Part shown: positions 17,837-27,511 of the stretch, piece after piece
How the letters are laid out: each line of letters begins with the position of its first letter
Position numbering within the stretch: the first letter of the stretch is position 1
Source of the DNA: Desulfovibrio sp.
GTDB taxonomy: Bacteria > Desulfobacterota > Desulfovibrionia > Desulfovibrionales > Desulfovibrionaceae
Reading direction: 5' to 3'
NCBI GenBank assembly: GCA_031280915.1
Contig: JAITGC010000073.1
Location: forward strand, 1-48,942
Length of the DNA stretch: 48,942 bases
Notes under the pieces: model-generated
The model's database searches: none
The model's input: the letters and a program-made list of their open reading frames with translations, nothing else
Told to the model about the DNA's origin: nothing
Made by a program: the position numbers and the translations under genes

Positions 17837-18433
17837 ATGACGTTAATTCCCATGGTTATTGAAACCACAGGCCGTTCCGAACGCGCGTATGACATATACT
17901 CGCGTCTGCTTAAAGACCGCATAGTGCTGCTCGGCTCGGAAGTCAACGACACTGTGGCCTCGTTGATATGCGCTCAACTGCTCTTTTTGGAATCCCAGGA
18001 TCCCGAGAAGGAAATAAGCCTTTACATCAACAGCCCCGGCGGTTCTGTGACGGCCGGACTGGCCATCTACGACACCATGCGTTTTATTTCATCCCCGGTG
18101 GCCACCGTATGCATAGGCCGGGCCGCCAGCATGGGGGCGTTTTTGTTGGCCGCGGGCGCTCCCGGCTGCCGCTTCGCCCTGCCCAACAGCCAGATTATGA
18201 TCCATCAGCCCTCGGGGGGGTATCATGGACAGGCCACGGATATTGAAATCCATGCCCGTGAGGTTTTGCGGCTTAAAGAAAAGCTCAACCGCATGCTGGC
18301 CGAAAACACGGGACGCCCTTATGAGGAAGTGGCCGCCGCCACCGAGAGGGACAATTTTTTAACGTCCGAAGAAGCCAAAAAATTGGGAATTGTCGATCGT
18401 GTGCTGACTTCCCGCGGCGAGATGACACACTAG
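17837..18433 (+). CDS. clpP: ATP-dependent Clp protease proteolytic subunit
   Basis: 198 residues from the ATG at 17837, chosen because GGGGA precedes it and the product then starts like its relatives ([25 protein letters not shown] is the conserved N-terminal region, here described in two parts: M-T-L-I-P-M then [15 protein letters not shown]). An upstream in-frame start at 17804 is less likely. The catalytic triad is Ser98 (GRAASMGAF), His123 (MIHQPSGG) and Asp172 (TERDNF). It forms the tetradecameric degradation chamber served by ClpX, whose gene follows. The stop TAG is also the first triplet of a palindromic repeat element. Confidence 0.96.
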   Translation: MTLIPMVIETTGRSERAYDIYSRLLKDRIVLLGSEVNDTVASLICAQLLFLESQDPEKEISLYINSPGGSVTAGLAIYDTMRFISSPVATVCIGRAASMGAFLLAAGAPGCRFALPNSQIMIHQPSGGYHGQATDIEIHAREVLRLKEKLNRMLAENTGRPYEEVAAATERDNFLTSEEAKKLGIVDRVLTSRGEMTH

Positions 18434-18559
18434 AGCAACTTCATGTTGAAATTGCTCTGGCGGCGGGACGAATGCAAAAGCCGCTCGCTGCCAAGGCGTA
18501 GGCGGAATTCATTTTCGCCGTCAAGCGCCGCAACAAATGTTAAAGTTAATTTGCTCTAA
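18431..18559. repeat. Palindromic intergenic element 1 (clpP-clpX)
   Basis: 129 bp from the clpP stop TAG to CTCTAA. The ends are inverted (TAGAGCAA and TTGCTCTA). The first hairpin pairs AGAGCAACTTCA with TGAAATTGCTCT. An inner palindrome starts at 18495 (GGCGTAGGCGG). The segments 18495-18530 and 18531-18559 match 22652-22687 (32 of 36) and 22753-22781 (24 of 29) of the element after lon, counted by eye. No coding capacity. Confidence 0.75.
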
Positions 18560-18574
18560 AAGGGCAGGCAAATT

Positions 18575-19852
18575 ATGTCAAAAATTAAAAAAACCGTCGC
18601 CAGGGAACCGTTGCGCTGCTCTTTTTGCGGCCGCGGCGAGCTTGAAGTACTCAATCTCATCGTGCATGATGCCGCCGCCATATGCGACAACTGTATCAAG
18701 CAATGTAGCGACATCATACTGAACGACCGGCGCGGACAGCCCGATAACGCGGAACGTCTGCTCTCCCCCATGGAGATAAAGGATCGGCTGGACGAATATG
18801 TTATCGGCCAGCACGAGGCCAAAAAAAATCTTTCCGTGGCGGTGCACAATCATTACAAGCGGGTGTTCTACAGTAACACCCTGAGCGATGATGTCGAGCT
18901 TGAAAAAAGCAACATACTTCTTGTCGGCCCGTCGGGAAGCGGCAAAACGCTGCTCGCCAAAACCCTTGCCAAAATCCTGCGTGTTCCCTTTGCCATAGCG
19001 GATGCCACAACCCTTACGGAAGCGGGTTATGTCGGCGAAGACGTGGAAAACATTCTTGTGCAACTCCTGCAGAATGCGGATTATGACCTGGAGGCGGCAG
19101 GCAAGGGCATTATTTACATAGACGAAATCGACAAAATTTCCCGCAAGGGAGACGGGCCTTCCATCACCCGCGACGTATCCGGCGAAGGGGTGCAGCAGGC
19201 GCTGCTGAAAATCATTGAGGGGACAGAGGCCAACATTCCTCCCAAGGGCGGGCGCAAACATCCCCAGCAGGAATTCATCCGCATGAACACCTCCAACATC
19301 CTGTTCATTGTGGGAGGCGCTTTCGTCGGCCTTGATAAAATTGTCGAATCCCGGGTGAGCGGCGGTTCTATGGGTTTTGGCGCAAAGGTGCGATCCAGCC
19401 GGGAAATTCCCATGGCGGAGTTGCTGGAAAAAATTCATCCCCAAGATCTTGTAAAATTCGGCCTTATTCCTGAATTCGTCGGGCGCATCCCCATCATCAC
19501 CCATGTGGACGAACTGGATGAACCCGATCTTGTGCGTATTCTCACCGAGCCGAAAAACGCCCTGGTGCGCCAATATCAAAAACTGTTCGAACTTGATCGC
19601 GTAAAACTGCGCTTTACGCCCAACGCCCTCAAGGCCATCGCGGCTCAGGCCATTGAACGCAAAACGGGCGCCCGCGGTCTGCGCAATGTCATGGAAAAGA
19701 TCATGCTGGACATCATGTTCAAGCTGCCCTCCATGCCGGACGTCCGTGAATGCCTCATCAATCAGGCTGTGATCGAAAAAGGTAAATCCCCCCTGCTTTT
19801 TTACGGGGATGCCGGCTCCGCGCACGAAAACGGAGAAGACAAGGCTTCTTAG
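18575..19852 (+). CDS. clpX: ATP-dependent Clp protease ATP-binding subunit ClpX
   Basis: 425 residues. N-terminal zinc-binding domain with Cys15, Cys18, Cys37 and Cys40. AAA+ core with Walker A at 118-125 (GPSGSGKT) and Walker B around 182-186 (YIDEID). The substrate-pore motif GYVGEDVE is at 151-158. It unfolds tagged substrates and feeds ClpP. The gap from clpP is filled almost wholly by element 1, and the stop TAG starts element 2. Confidence 0.97.
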   Translation: MSKIKKTVAREPLRCSFCGRGELEVLNLIVHDAAAICDNCIKQCSDIILNDRRGQPDNAERLLSPMEIKDRLDEYVIGQHEAKKNLSVAVHNHYKRVFYSNTLSDDVELEKSNILLVGPSGSGKTLLAKTLAKILRVPFAIADATTLTEAGYVGEDVENILVQLLQNADYDLEAAGKGIIYIDEIDKISRKGDGPSITRDVSGEGVQQALLKIIEGTEANIPPKGGRKHPQQEFIRMNTSNILFIVGGAFVGLDKIVESRVSGGSMGFGAKVRSSREIPMAELLEKIHPQDLVKFGLIPEFVGRIPIITHVDELDEPDLVRILTEPKNALVRQYQKLFELDRVKLRFTPNALKAIAAQAIERKTGARGLRNVMEKIMLDIMFKLPSMPDVRECLINQAVIEKGKSPLLFYGDAGSAHENGEDKAS

Positions 19853-20018
19853 GGCAATTTCACTTTGATAAAGTGAAATTGCTGAGAGCGTTGACAAAGG
19901 CACTTTGGCAGTGCTCCGCCGCGAGGCCCCGAAGCGGGCGTGCCTTTACAAAACCCGGCTTTGCGGGGTTTGTCATCAATCTGGGCAATTTCACTTTGAT
20001 AAAGCGAAATTGCTCTGG
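19850..20018. repeat. Palindromic intergenic element 2 (clpX-lon)
   Basis: Starts at the clpX stop TAG (19850-19852). A perfect hairpin, GCAATTTCACTTT paired with AAAGTGAAATTGC, is followed ~100 bases later by a nearly identical copy at 19985-20013. Between them, 19938-19980 matches 43 bases of the element after lon: the outer 15 and 12 bases are identical and the central 16 differ but still form a stem. The remaining gap to lon (20019-20167) shows only the lon ribosome site (GAGGAAAAC). Confidence 0.7.
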
Positions 20019-20167
20019 GCCAAGATGCACGGGGCCATAACCGGCTCCCGCCGAAAGCCCGCGCAATGCCCCTACACCCGCCCGGCCAGCGAAGGGAAGA
20101 GGGCACGGCATGAACACATTGCATAAATACCGCATCGTCCGGTTCGCCGCCGGCGCAAGAGGAAAAC

Positions 20168-22603
20168 ATGATCATTGAGAAGAGCGTGAAAGCCTTTCTG
20201 GAGTTGCCGCTCATGCCTTTGCGGGAAATCGTCATGTTCCCGAGACTGGTTATGCCGCTTTTTGTGGGCAGGGCGTCTTCCATAAAAGCCGTTGAACTTG
20301 CGCAGAACACATGCAACAAAATGATTATCCTGGTGACGCAGCGTGATGCCGGCGTCGATGTTCCGCAGGCCGACGATCTCAATTCCATCGGAGTTGTCAG
20401 TCGTGTGCTCCAGGTGCTCCGTCTGCCCGACGATACCGTAAAAGTTCTTTTCGAGGGGATTTTCAGGGCGCAGTGGCAAAATTTCCGGGATGGAGAGGCC
20501 TGTCCAATGGCGCGGATTATACGCCTTACGGAAACGACCTCCCAAAAGGAGGAACTGCCCGCCCTCATACACGCCGTCCATGAATCCCTTGAAGAATTCG
20601 GGAAAATCAACAAAAAAATTCCCCAGGAAACACTGCTTTCCATACGCTCCCTGCAAGCGCCCGGCATTCTCGCGGACGCGATAATTCCCCATCTCAAGGC
20701 GGATTATCTGAAAAAACAGAAAATCCTTGAAATTCTTGACGTGCGTGAACGCCTGGAGCGCGCTTATGAGCTGCTCCAGGGCGAAGTGGACATGGCCTCT
20801 GTGGAAAAACGCATCAAAAATCGCGTCAAAGTGCAGATGGAGCGCAATCAGCGTGAGTACTATCTGAACGAGCAGGTTAAGGCCATCAACAAGGAAATGG
20901 GCAAGGACGAAGATCCGCAGGCTGAAGTCGCGGAGCTTGAAAAAAAGCTCAAAGAACGCAACTTGCCCGATGAGGCGCGTGCCAAGGGGGTCGAAGAAAT
21001 TAGAAAACTCCGCATAATGCCCCCTTCCGCCGCCGAATATACGGTTGTGCGCAACTATATTGACTGGATTCTGGACCTGCCCTGGAATGACCTCAAGGAA
21101 ATTGACATAAATATAGAGAAAGCCCGTTCCATACTCGACGGGGATCACTATGGCCTCGAAAAACCCAAGGAACGCATTCTGGAATACCTGGCGGTACAAA
21201 AGCTTTCAAACGGCCTGAAGGGCCCCATTTTATGCTTTGTAGGCCCACCGGGGGTGGGCAAAACCTCCCTCGCCAAATCCGTGGCCAAGGCGACCGGCCG
21301 CGATTTTGTGCGTCTCTCCCTCGGCGGGGTACGCGACGAGGCCGAAATTCGCGGGCACAGACGCACCTATGTCGGCTCCATGCCCGGCAAGATACTTCAG
21401 TCACTCAAACGGGTAAAATTTAACAACCCCCTGTTCTGCCTTGACGAAATCGACAAAATGACCTCCGACTACCGCGGCGATCCGGCTTCGGCCCTTCTGG
21501 AAGTGCTTGACGCTGAACAGAACAACGCCTTTATGGATCACTATCTGGATTTGGAATATGACCTCTCCAAAATCTTTTTTATCGCCACCGCCAACTCATT
21601 GCACAGCATCCCGGCTCCACTCCTCGACCGTATGGAAATTATCGAGCTTTCCAGCTACCTGGAGACCGAAAAACGGCATATAGCGCGACATTTTCTTCTT
21701 CCACGCCAAATTGAGGAACACGGCCTTCAAAAACAGAATATCCGCATTTCTGAAAACGCTCTTCTGGAAATCATCCGCTCCTATACACGCGAGGCGGGTG
21801 TGCGCAATCTGGAGAGAGAAATCGCGGCCCTGTGCCGGAAAACAGCCATACGCCTCGTGGAAGAAAACAACACGGGAAAATGCGTCGCCGTCACGCGCTC
21901 TCGCCTTCAGAGTTTGCTCGGCGTCAAAAAATTCCGCCATGAAGAACGGGAAGACAGCCCCAAAGTGGGCGTGTGCGCCGGGCTTGCCTACAATCAACGC
22001 GGCGGGGAAATTCTGCTTGTGGAAACAAGCATCATGAGCGGCACCGGCCATGTGGCGACCACAGGGCAGCTCGGCGATGTTATGACGGAGTCCGCCAAAG
22101 CCGCTCTGGCCTATGTTCGTTCACGCGCCGACCTTTTAGGCCTGGATCCGCGCTTTTACCGCAAGGTTGACATTCATGTCCATGTGCCTTCCGGGGCCAC
22201 GCCCAAGGATGGCCCGTCCGCCGGCATCACGCTGGCAACCTCCATCACTTCGGCTCTGCTGGGCATTCCCGTGCGCAACGATATTGCCATGACCGGCGAA
22301 ATATCCTTGCGCGGCCGCGTTCTGCCCATCGGCGGCCTGCGTGAAAAACTGCTGGCTGCGCGACGCGGCGGCGTCAAACGGGTCATCGTGCCGGCCGACA
22401 ATGAAAAAGATTTGACGGAAGTGCCTGATGAAGTGTTGAAAGACCTGGAACTTGTTTTTGTGGACCATGTAGACGAAGTGCTGCCCCAAGCCCTTGATGC
22501 CGATGAAGGCGAAATATTCTCCGGACGGGCGGCAACGCTCATCCCGCTCTGGCATTCCCTGCGGCAGGGTGCGGGCACGGTCAAAGCCCATACGGCACAG
22601 TAG
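20168..22603 (+). CDS. lon: ATP-dependent protease Lon
   Basis: 811 residues, full length. N-terminal substrate domain (about 10-210), coiled coil (~200-280), AAA+ module with Walker A at 359-366 (GPPGVGKT) and Walker B near 422-428 (LFCLDEID), and a C-terminal protease domain with the Ser-Lys dyad Ser684 (PKDGPSAG) and Lys727 (GLREKLLA). It degrades damaged and regulatory proteins. GAGGA precedes the ATG. The stop TAG is the first triplet of element 3. Confidence 0.97.
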   Translation: MIIEKSVKAFLELPLMPLREIVMFPRLVMPLFVGRASSIKAVELAQNTCNKMIILVTQRDAGVDVPQADDLNSIGVVSRVLQVLRLPDDTVKVLFEGIFRAQWQNFRDGEACPMARIIRLTETTSQKEELPALIHAVHESLEEFGKINKKIPQETLLSIRSLQAPGILADAIIPHLKADYLKKQKILEILDVRERLERAYELLQGEVDMASVEKRIKNRVKVQMERNQREYYLNEQVKAINKEMGKDEDPQAEVAELEKKLKERNLPDEARAKGVEEIRKLRIMPPSAAEYTVVRNYIDWILDLPWNDLKEIDINIEKARSILDGDHYGLEKPKERILEYLAVQKLSNGLKGPILCFVGPPGVGKTSLAKSVAKATGRDFVRLSLGGVRDEAEIRGHRRTYVGSMPGKILQSLKRVKFNNPLFCLDEIDKMTSDYRGDPASALLEVLDAEQNNAFMDHYLDLEYDLSKIFFIATANSLHSIPAPLLDRMEIIELSSYLETEKRHIARHFLLPRQIEEHGLQKQNIRISENALLEIIRSYTREAGVRNLEREIAALCRKTAIRLVEENNTGKCVAVTRSRLQSLLGVKKFRHEEREDSPKVGVCAGLAYNQRGGEILLVETSIMSGTGHVATTGQLGDVMTESAKAALAYVRSRADLLGLDPRFYRKVDIHVHVPSGATPKDGPSAGITLATSITSALLGIPVRNDIAMTGEISLRGRVLPIGGLREKLLAARRGGVKRVIVPADNEKDLTEVPDEVLKDLELVFVDHVDEVLPQALDADEGEIFSGRAATLIPLWHSLRQGAGTVKAHTAQ

Positions 22604-22781
22604 AGCAATTTCAGAATAATTGCTCTGAGGCTGTTGACAAACCGCCACGAAGGCGTAGGCGGGATTCATTCCCGCCGTAAAGCGCCGGAGTGAGCGTGCC
22701 TTTACAAATCCCGCCAAAGGCGGGTTTGTCATCAATGCTCACTCAAGCGCCGCAGCAAGTGTTAACGTTAATTCACTCTAA
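22601..22781. repeat. Palindromic intergenic element 3 (lon-hisA)
   Basis: 181 bp from the lon stop TAG to CTCTAA. The first hairpin pairs AGAGCAATT with AATTGCTCT. The right end reads TTCACTCTAA where element 1 has TTTGCTCTAA. It has the same backbone as element 1 plus a 57-bp module at 22688-22744. The gap to hisA is fully explained by it. Confidence 0.75.
22688..22744. mobile_element. 57-bp module with inverted ends nested in element 3
   Basis: The ends are GAGTGAGC and GCTCACTC. AAGCGCCG stands directly on both sides (22680-22687 and 22745-22752), whereas element 1 has a single AAGCGCCG at the corresponding place (18523-18530). The interior holds a strong hairpin (CCCGCC, AAA, GGCGGG). 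It encodes nothing, so it would need a transposase supplied elsewhere. Confidence 0.55.
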
Positions 22782-22800
22782 GCGACGTTCCCCAGCGGAA

Positions 22801-23541
22801 TTATTGCGGCCGTTGCGCGGCTATCCAGACATTGGCCTGCGCCAGATCCAGCGTGCCCTCATAAAGCGCTCGGCCGCTGACAGCGCCAATCAGGCTGGTA
22901 TTGAGCGTCAACGGATACAGTTTCTGCACATCCGTCAGAGAATACACCCCTCCGGCGGCAATGACCGGTATCCTTGACAATTCCGCGAGGCGACTCAACG
23001 CGTCCAGATTGACGCCGCTCCGCATGCCGTCCCGCTCAATATCGGTATAGACGATAAAGGCGGCTCCGTCGTCCAGCAGCCTCGGCAGCACCTCTTCCAC
23101 AGTCTGGCCGGTATCCGCCACCCATCCGCGAGTCTTCAGCCGTCCGGCCGCCGCATCCAGTGAAACACCTATTTTCCCCGGGAAGATGCGGCACAAAGAA
23201 GCAAAAAGCTTTGGATCCTCCAGAGCGACGGTTCCAATAATGAGACGGGTGACGCCCGCATCCAGATATGCTCCCGCCGTATCCACATCGCGTATGCCGC
23301 CCCCGAGTTGAACGGGAACAGTCGCGCCGCGGCAAATTTCCCGCACAATGCTCCGGCTTTTGGCGGCGCCGTCAAAAGCTCCGTCCAAATCCACCACATG
23401 CAGCCATCGAGCGCCGCGCTCCACCCACAAACGGGCGGCTTCAACCGGGTCAGCCGCAAAAACGGTGGATGCCTCCGCCCGTCCCTGTTTGAGACGGACG
23501 GCCTTACCCTTCTGAATGTCCACAGCCGGAAAAAGTATCAT
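22801..23541 (-). CDS. hisA: Phosphoribosylformimino-5-aminoimidazole carboxamide ribotide isomerase (HisA)
   Basis: 246 residues from the ATG at 23541 ([17 protein letters not shown]), which is the conserved family beginning. It catalyses the Amadori isomerisation in histidine synthesis. The general acid/base aspartates are visible in PAVDIQ and YTDIERDGM; phosphate-binding loops are QLGGGIRD and IAAGGVYS. It is the last gene of the tatB-tatC-hisB-lipoprotein-hisA chain, 53 bases after the lipoprotein gene, with a weak ribosome site. Confidence 0.95.
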   Translation of the reverse strand: MILFPAVDIQKGKAVRLKQGRAEASTVFAADPVEAARLWVERGARWLHVVDLDGAFDGAAKSRSIVREICRGATVPVQLGGGIRDVDTAGAYLDAGVTRLIIGTVALEDPKLFASLCRIFPGKIGVSLDAAAGRLKTRGWVADTGQTVEEVLPRLLDDGAAFIVYTDIERDGMRSGVNLDALSRLAELSRIPVIAAGGVYSLTDVQKLYPLTLNTSLIGAVSGRALYEGTLDLAQANVWIAAQRPQ

Positions 23542-23594
23542 AACGTAAATCCGCATTTGGAAATACGGAAACACTGTCCACGAGACATCGTCCG

Positions 23595-24245
23595 CTACAG
23601 ACCGAGTTCGCGCACAGCCTTGCGCATGCCGTCCCCAGCCAGCGCATCCGCCGTAACCCAGGTTCCATGCCTTCTGATGAACGAACCCACACTCAGCAGA
23701 TCATCCACAAGGCCGACCTGTTCTTCCTCATGGACGGAACGTCCCGTCAGAACGCCATTTTGCACGTCAAGCAGAAAAAATTCCACACGCACATGGGCCG
23801 CACGGGTTACGCCGGCCTCGGAACCCTCGCGCTCACGCCAGTCCAGTACCTGGGGAATCAACAGAAAACGCGCCCCGCATTTTCTGCCGTATTCCACCCA
23901 GTGCGACAGCGCCTGCGGTTGCTCGGAAGTATGAAAACGGCCAGCGCCGAGAGCTTTCGCCAACGGGGACAACCACCTGTACGAACGCTTGCCCTCGCCC
24001 GCCAATACATTGCGGAGATTCCTGTCCAGCGCCGGCAGCATATCCGCCGGAACACGCCCCTGTTTCTCCGGGATAGCTCCAGCTATAAGCTCACTGGTGC
24101 CGAGCGGCTGCGTGAAAGCCGCCACATAAAGAGTTTCGGCGGCCGGGATCCGCCCTTCCATCCTGTCGCGCGGCGTTCTGGCGCAGGCCGCGATACAGAG
24201 GCAACAGACAACGGTCAGTGACATGGTAAAAAATAATCTGCGCAT
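23595..24245 (-). CDS. Lipoprotein of unknown function
   Basis: 216 residues. The start [25 protein letters not shown] region is a lipoprotein signal peptide with the lipobox cysteine near residue 21 (CIAAC). The body has no motif I recognise; recurrent features are [27 protein letters not shown] and [15 protein letters not shown], which look like a periplasmic alpha/beta domain of the GNA1162/DUF799-like kind, a weak guess. The ATG overlaps the hisB stop by one base (TGATG), with GGGAGG about ten bases upstream inside hisB. Co-translation with hisB is likely but a role in histidine synthesis is not implied. Confidence 0.75.
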   Translation of the reverse strand: MRRLFFTMSLTVVCCLCIAACARTPRDRMEGRIPAAETLYVAAFTQPLGTSELIAGAIPEKQGRVPADMLPALDRNLRNVLAGEGKRSYRWLSPLAKALGAGRFHTSEQPQALSHWVEYGRKCGARFLLIPQVLDWREREGSEAGVTRAAHVRVEFFLLDVQNGVLTGRSVHEEEQVGLVDDLLSVGSFIRRHGTWVTADALAGDGMRKAVRELGL

Positions 24246-24850
24246 CAGTCGAGACCTCCCTTGGTGCTTGGAATTTGCGCGCTCCGCGCGCGAACGGGAC
24301 AGACGGCCTCTTTCAGGGCGAGGCCAAGTCCTTTTGCCGCGGACTCCAGTAAATGATGCCCATTTTTTCCGTAGAGAAAGAAAATATGCATGTTCATGCG
24401 AGCCGTTGAGGCAAATGCCTTGAAAAATTCCCGCCAGAGATCTTTTTCCTCCCTGGCGATAACGGGCGGCAAAATATCGTCGCCGCGCCACTCAAACCAG
24501 GGCCGGCCGGAAATATCCACCGTGACGTCGGACAAAGCCTCATCCATCGGCACACGGGCATGCCCCACACGGGCGATGCCTTTCTTGTCCCCAAGGGCAT
24601 CGGCAAAAGCGTAGCCAAGGGCCAAACCCACATCTTCAACACTGTGATGGCCGTCTATCTCAAGATCGCCCTCACAGGTCAATTCAAGATCCATGACGCC
24701 CCAGAAAGCAATCAGGGTCAGCAGATGGTCAAGCAGACCGACGCCGGTACGCACGGAAGCCTCGCCCTTGCCGTCGAGAGTCAGGGTGAGACTGATGCGT
24801 GTTTCAGTGGTGTTGCGCTCAAACACGGACACGCGGGACACACGATTCAT
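24245..24850 (-). CDS. hisB: Imidazoleglycerol-phosphate dehydratase (HisB, monofunctional)
   Basis: 201 residues, the dehydratase alone with no phosphatase fusion. The two metal-binding repeats are visible: [10 protein letters not shown] near residue 66 and [13 protein letters not shown] near 166, plus the N-terminal RNTTETRI and GVGLLDHLL. The ATG overlaps the tatC stop (ATGA). Confidence 0.95.
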   Translation of the reverse strand: MNRVSRVSVFERNTTETRISLTLTLDGKGEASVRTGVGLLDHLLTLIAFWGVMDLELTCEGDLEIDGHHSVEDVGLALGYAFADALGDKKGIARVGHARVPMDEALSDVTVDISGRPWFEWRGDDILPPVIAREEKDLWREFFKAFASTARMNMHIFFLYGKNGHHLLESAAKGLGLALKEAVCPVRARSAQIPSTKGGLD

Positions 24851-25875
24851 ACAACCTCCGTTTCGGGCGCTGCGGCGCTGTTCTTTTTTCTGGCGCGCCC
24901 GAACACCGCCGCCACAAGTATACTGACCTCATACAACAATAACATCGGACAAGCCATCAATAATTGGGAAACGACATCCGGCGGCGTCAGTATCGCGGCC
25001 ACAACAAAAATGGCCAATACGGCATAACGCCTCACCCGCCGCATCATGGCCGCCGTCACAATCCCCATTCGCGCAAGAAAAAAGGCGAAAAGCGGCATCT
25101 CGAAAATCAGCCCGAAAGCCAGAATCAGCTTGAGAACAAAATCAAGATAATCGCTGATTTTCGGCATGACAACAATAGTTGCCGTTGAATAACTGACGAA
25201 AAATTCGAAAGCGTAAGGAAATACTATGAAATAACAAAAAAAACCGCCAGAAATAAAAAAACAGGCGGAAGCAAGGGCAATGGGAATGAAGCCGCTTTTC
25301 TCCTCCTCATAAAGCCCTGGAGCGATGAAAGACCACAATTGATAAAAAATGACCGGACTTGCCAGAAACAACGAGGCCACAAAGGCGATAAACATGCGCG
25401 TGAAGAACCCTTCCGGCAAAGTTGTGTAAATGGCGGTGGAATTGGGCGGCAAAACGGCAAGCAGAGGGTTGACCAGAACGTCAAAAATGGGGTCAACCAC
25501 AGCCCAGCACACGAGAAAAGCGATGCCCACGGCGATGCAGGAACGGATCAGACACAGACGCAGTTCGTTCAAATGGCCCATAAGGGTCATCTTTGCCGGC
25601 TCTTCCTCCTTCTCCGCCAGCCCTGTTTCACCGCGCTCGGAAGGAAGCCCGGCCGCGGATGGTGCGCTTTCACCATGCGTTGTGGATGAAAATGCCCCCG
25701 CTCCGTCACCCAACGAAGCGGTATTTTCAAAATCAGCCTCGGCCCGTGCCGCTTCGGCGGCGTCATCCGGCCGCCATTCCGGCCCTGACAAGACTCCCGC
25801 GGACTCAAATTCCGTAGCGGCATCCGCAGCGGCATCTGAGGGGATCTTTGGCGGCGCGTCATCATTGATGCTCAT
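24847..25875 (-). CDS. tatC: Sec-independent translocase subunit TatC with long acidic N-terminal extension
   Basis: 342 residues, about 90 longer than usual. The canonical start of the TatC fold ([15 protein letters not shown]) begins at residue 96; before it lies an alanine-, glutamate- and aspartate-rich stretch without hydrophobic segments. Six membrane segments follow, with the conserved [17 protein letters not shown] loop and the periplasmic PEGFF segment. TatC is the receptor for twin-arginine signal peptides. The ATG overlaps the tatB stop. An internal start at Met96 (25590), preceded by a purine-rich GGAGG at poor distance, could yield a normal-length TatC. Confidence 0.93.
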   Translation of the reverse strand: MSINDDAPPKIPSDAAADAATEFESAGVLSGPEWRPDDAAEAARAEADFENTASLGDGAGAFSSTTHGESAPSAAGLPSERGETGLAEKEEEPAKMTLMGHLNELRLCLIRSCIAVGIAFLVCWAVVDPIFDVLVNPLLAVLPPNSTAIYTTLPEGFFTRMFIAFVASLFLASPVIFYQLWSFIAPGLYEEEKSGFIPIALASACFFISGGFFCYFIVFPYAFEFFVSYSTATIVVMPKISDYLDFVLKLILAFGLIFEMPLFAFFLARMGIVTAAMMRRVRRYAVLAIFVVAAILTPPDVVSQLLMACPMLLLYEVSILVAAVFGRARKKNSAAAPETEVV

Positions 25876-26315
25876 GCGGCCTGCCCGCCCTTATGCGCAC
25901 TTTGCGCGGGGCCGTTTTCCCGCGCTTCTGTTTCAGCGGCTTCGGCCTCGGCGCTGACCTTTGCCAGGGCTTCGGCAAGGGGGCTGTCCGGCGGCATATC
26001 AGACGTCGGCCCCGCAACGGACGCCTTTGCCTCCTCCGCCGGGCATGGCGACGCGGCTCCATTGCCGTCCGCCACCCTGTCATCCCGCCCCGACGGCGAG
26101 GACGCGGCCTGCCCTTTTTTGCGCTCACTCTCGACGGTCTTTTCTTCCTGCGCCGCCTCGGCATTCAACGTACGCTGGAAATCAGTGGAAATGCGGCGAA
26201 ATTCGCCCATAGCCTTGCCGACTGTACGGGTAATACCCGCAAGATTCTTTGGCCCAAGAACAATCAGAGCCACGAGCAAAATGACCACAAGTTCCATGCT
26301 GCCGATGCCGAACAT
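25872..26315 (-). CDS. tatB: Sec-independent translocase subunit TatB
   Basis: 147 residues. The N-terminus has the single membrane segment with the conserved glutamate and hinge (MFGIGSMELVVILLVALIVLGP, residues 1-22, with Gly-Pro at 21-22), then an amphipathic helix (GKAMGEFRRISTDFQR) and an acidic, alanine-rich tail. MFGIG and the position before tatC favour TatB over TatA. GAGGAG precedes the ATG. First gene of the tatB-tatC-hisB-lipoprotein-hisA chain. Confidence 0.9.
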   Translation of the reverse strand: MFGIGSMELVVILLVALIVLGPKNLAGITRTVGKAMGEFRRISTDFQRTLNAEAAQEEKTVESERKKGQAASSPSGRDDRVADGNGAASPCPAEEAKASVAGPTSDMPPDSPLAEALAKVSAEAEAAETEARENGPAQSAHKGGQAA

Positions 26316-26344
26316 ACATGCTCCTCACTATCGTAATCAATCCA

Positions 26345-26371
26345 ATTATCAGTTTTCACTCGCAAGATCAA
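26345..26371 (-). promoter_or_regulatory. Weak candidate promoter for the tatB operon
   Basis: On the minus strand TTGATC and GATAAT are separated by 15 bases, which is short. Position is plausible, ~30 bases before tatB. Confidence 0.25.
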
Positions 26372-26476
26372 CAGATTCGAAGGTTTGGCAGAGACTCACT
26401 TGGAAACTTCCGGGTAGACAGCATTCCCGCGCCGACGGGCGGCAGGGACAAACCGAGAGAGCGCAAAACAACTCTA

Positions 26477-26603
26477 TAGCATTTTCACTTTGAAATGCTT
26501 GCTTGACGGCGAAACAAGTTCGCCTTGCAAGCATTTCGTGGCGCGGATTTTTTTGAAAATCCGCGCTGAGCGGTCAAACATTTTCAATGTTAAACCGCTC
26601 TAA
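26477..26603. repeat. Palindromic intergenic element 4 (between mtnP and tatB)
   Basis: The left end TAGCATTTTCACTTTGAAAT and the right end CCGCTCTAA resemble the ends of elements 1-3. It contains the nested GCTTGACGGC/TTCGCCTTGC palindrome also found after the thermonuclease gene, a strong GC-rich hairpin (26541-26566) and a third hairpin (AGCGGT to ACCGCT, 26569-26599). The rest of 26316-26734 holds the tatB promoter and nothing else I can recognise. Confidence 0.65.
26541..26566. terminator. Terminator-like hairpin within element 4
   Basis: Perfect 11-bp arms GCGCGGATTTT and AAAATCCGCGC with a four-base loop. It could end transcription from mtnP on the minus strand, but the U-tract is inside the stem. 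Confidence 0.4.
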
Positions 26604-26734
26604 AATGCGGAAAAATCAGGCATAGTCAACGATTGTACCCAAGCATCATCCGAAATGTCATGGCGGCGCTGAGAGTTCGTCATGAGTACATCCTTGCTGA
26701 ACACCGCTGTGGTTATACTCTCTTATGAAGCGTT

Positions 26735-27511
26735 TCAAAGGTCGAATAAATACAATGCCGCGACACGAGGGATGGCTCCCAAAAGAATATTTACGACATT
26801 GTCGGCATTGCGGTTGAACACTTCCAACACCTGCGCCCAGGACACAGCCTCTTCCTCCTCGTTCCAGGCGTCGTAATCCGTGCTCATGGCGACCGCCGCA
26901 TAGGGCAGATCCAGCTCTCCGGCCAGCGTTGCCTCGGTGGCCGTGCTCATGTTGATGACATCCCCACCCCAAAGCCGAAACATGCGTGATTCCGCGCGAG
27001 TTGAAAAACGCGGTCCTTCAATGGTCACCACTGTGCCGCCGTTATGACGGGGCAGGCCAAGGCGCGAAGCCTCCTCATACAAAGCGGCGCGCAAGGCCGC
27101 GTCAAAGGGTTCGGCCATGGGCGTATGCCGTGCCTTGTCCGGCTCGAATCTCTCAAAAAAGGTCATCTTGCGCTGCTTTGTAAAGTCAATGAACTGATCG
27201 GGTATGACGCAATGGCCACGTCCTATTTTCCGCCGGAGGGAACCCACGGCAGTTGTGGCGAGGATGCAGCGGCAACCGGCGTCCTTGAGAGCTTGCAGAT
27301 TGGCGCGAAAATTCACCTGTGAGGGGGGGATGGTATGTCTCCGACCGTGACGTGAAAGCTGAATCACGGGAACACCGTCCACGCTTCCCACGCAAAGAGC
27401 GTCGGAAGGCGCGCCCCAGGGGGTCATGGTTGAAATCTCCTCCCGTACCGTAAAAACGGCGCTGCCGGAAAGACCGCTGCCGCCGATGATGCCGATTGCG
27501 CCCGTCCTCAT
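26735..27511 (-). CDS. mtnP: S-methyl-5'-thioadenosine phosphorylase
   Basis: 258 residues. It cleaves methylthioadenosine with phosphate to adenine and methylthioribose-1-phosphate. Family features: IGIIGGSGL at the start, SRHGRRHTIPPSQVNFRANL (phosphate and ribose site), EGPRFSTRAES, and STDYDAW with the aspartate that selects adenine. The segment NMSTATEATLA replaces the more common NMTTVPEVVLA of the substrate pocket. The ATG overlaps the mtnA stop (ATGA), so the two consecutive enzymes are translationally coupled. Confidence 0.9.
   Translation of the reverse strand: MRTGAIGIIGGSGLSGSAVFTVREEISTMTPWGAPSDALCVGSVDGVPVIQLSRHGRRHTIPPSQVNFRANLQALKDAGCRCILATTAVGSLRRKIGRGHCVIPDQFIDFTKQRKMTFFERFEPDKARHTPMAEPFDAALRAALYEEASRLGLPRHNGGTVVTIEGPRFSTRAESRMFRLWGGDVINMSTATEATLAGELDLPYAAVAMSTDYDAWNEEEEAVSWAQVLEVFNRNADNVVNILLGAIPRVAALYLFDL

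Noticed and set aside
18431..22781. CRISPR array
   Set aside because: The repeats in the clp-lon region are not regularly spaced, are palindromic throughout and differ in length; no cas gene is present.
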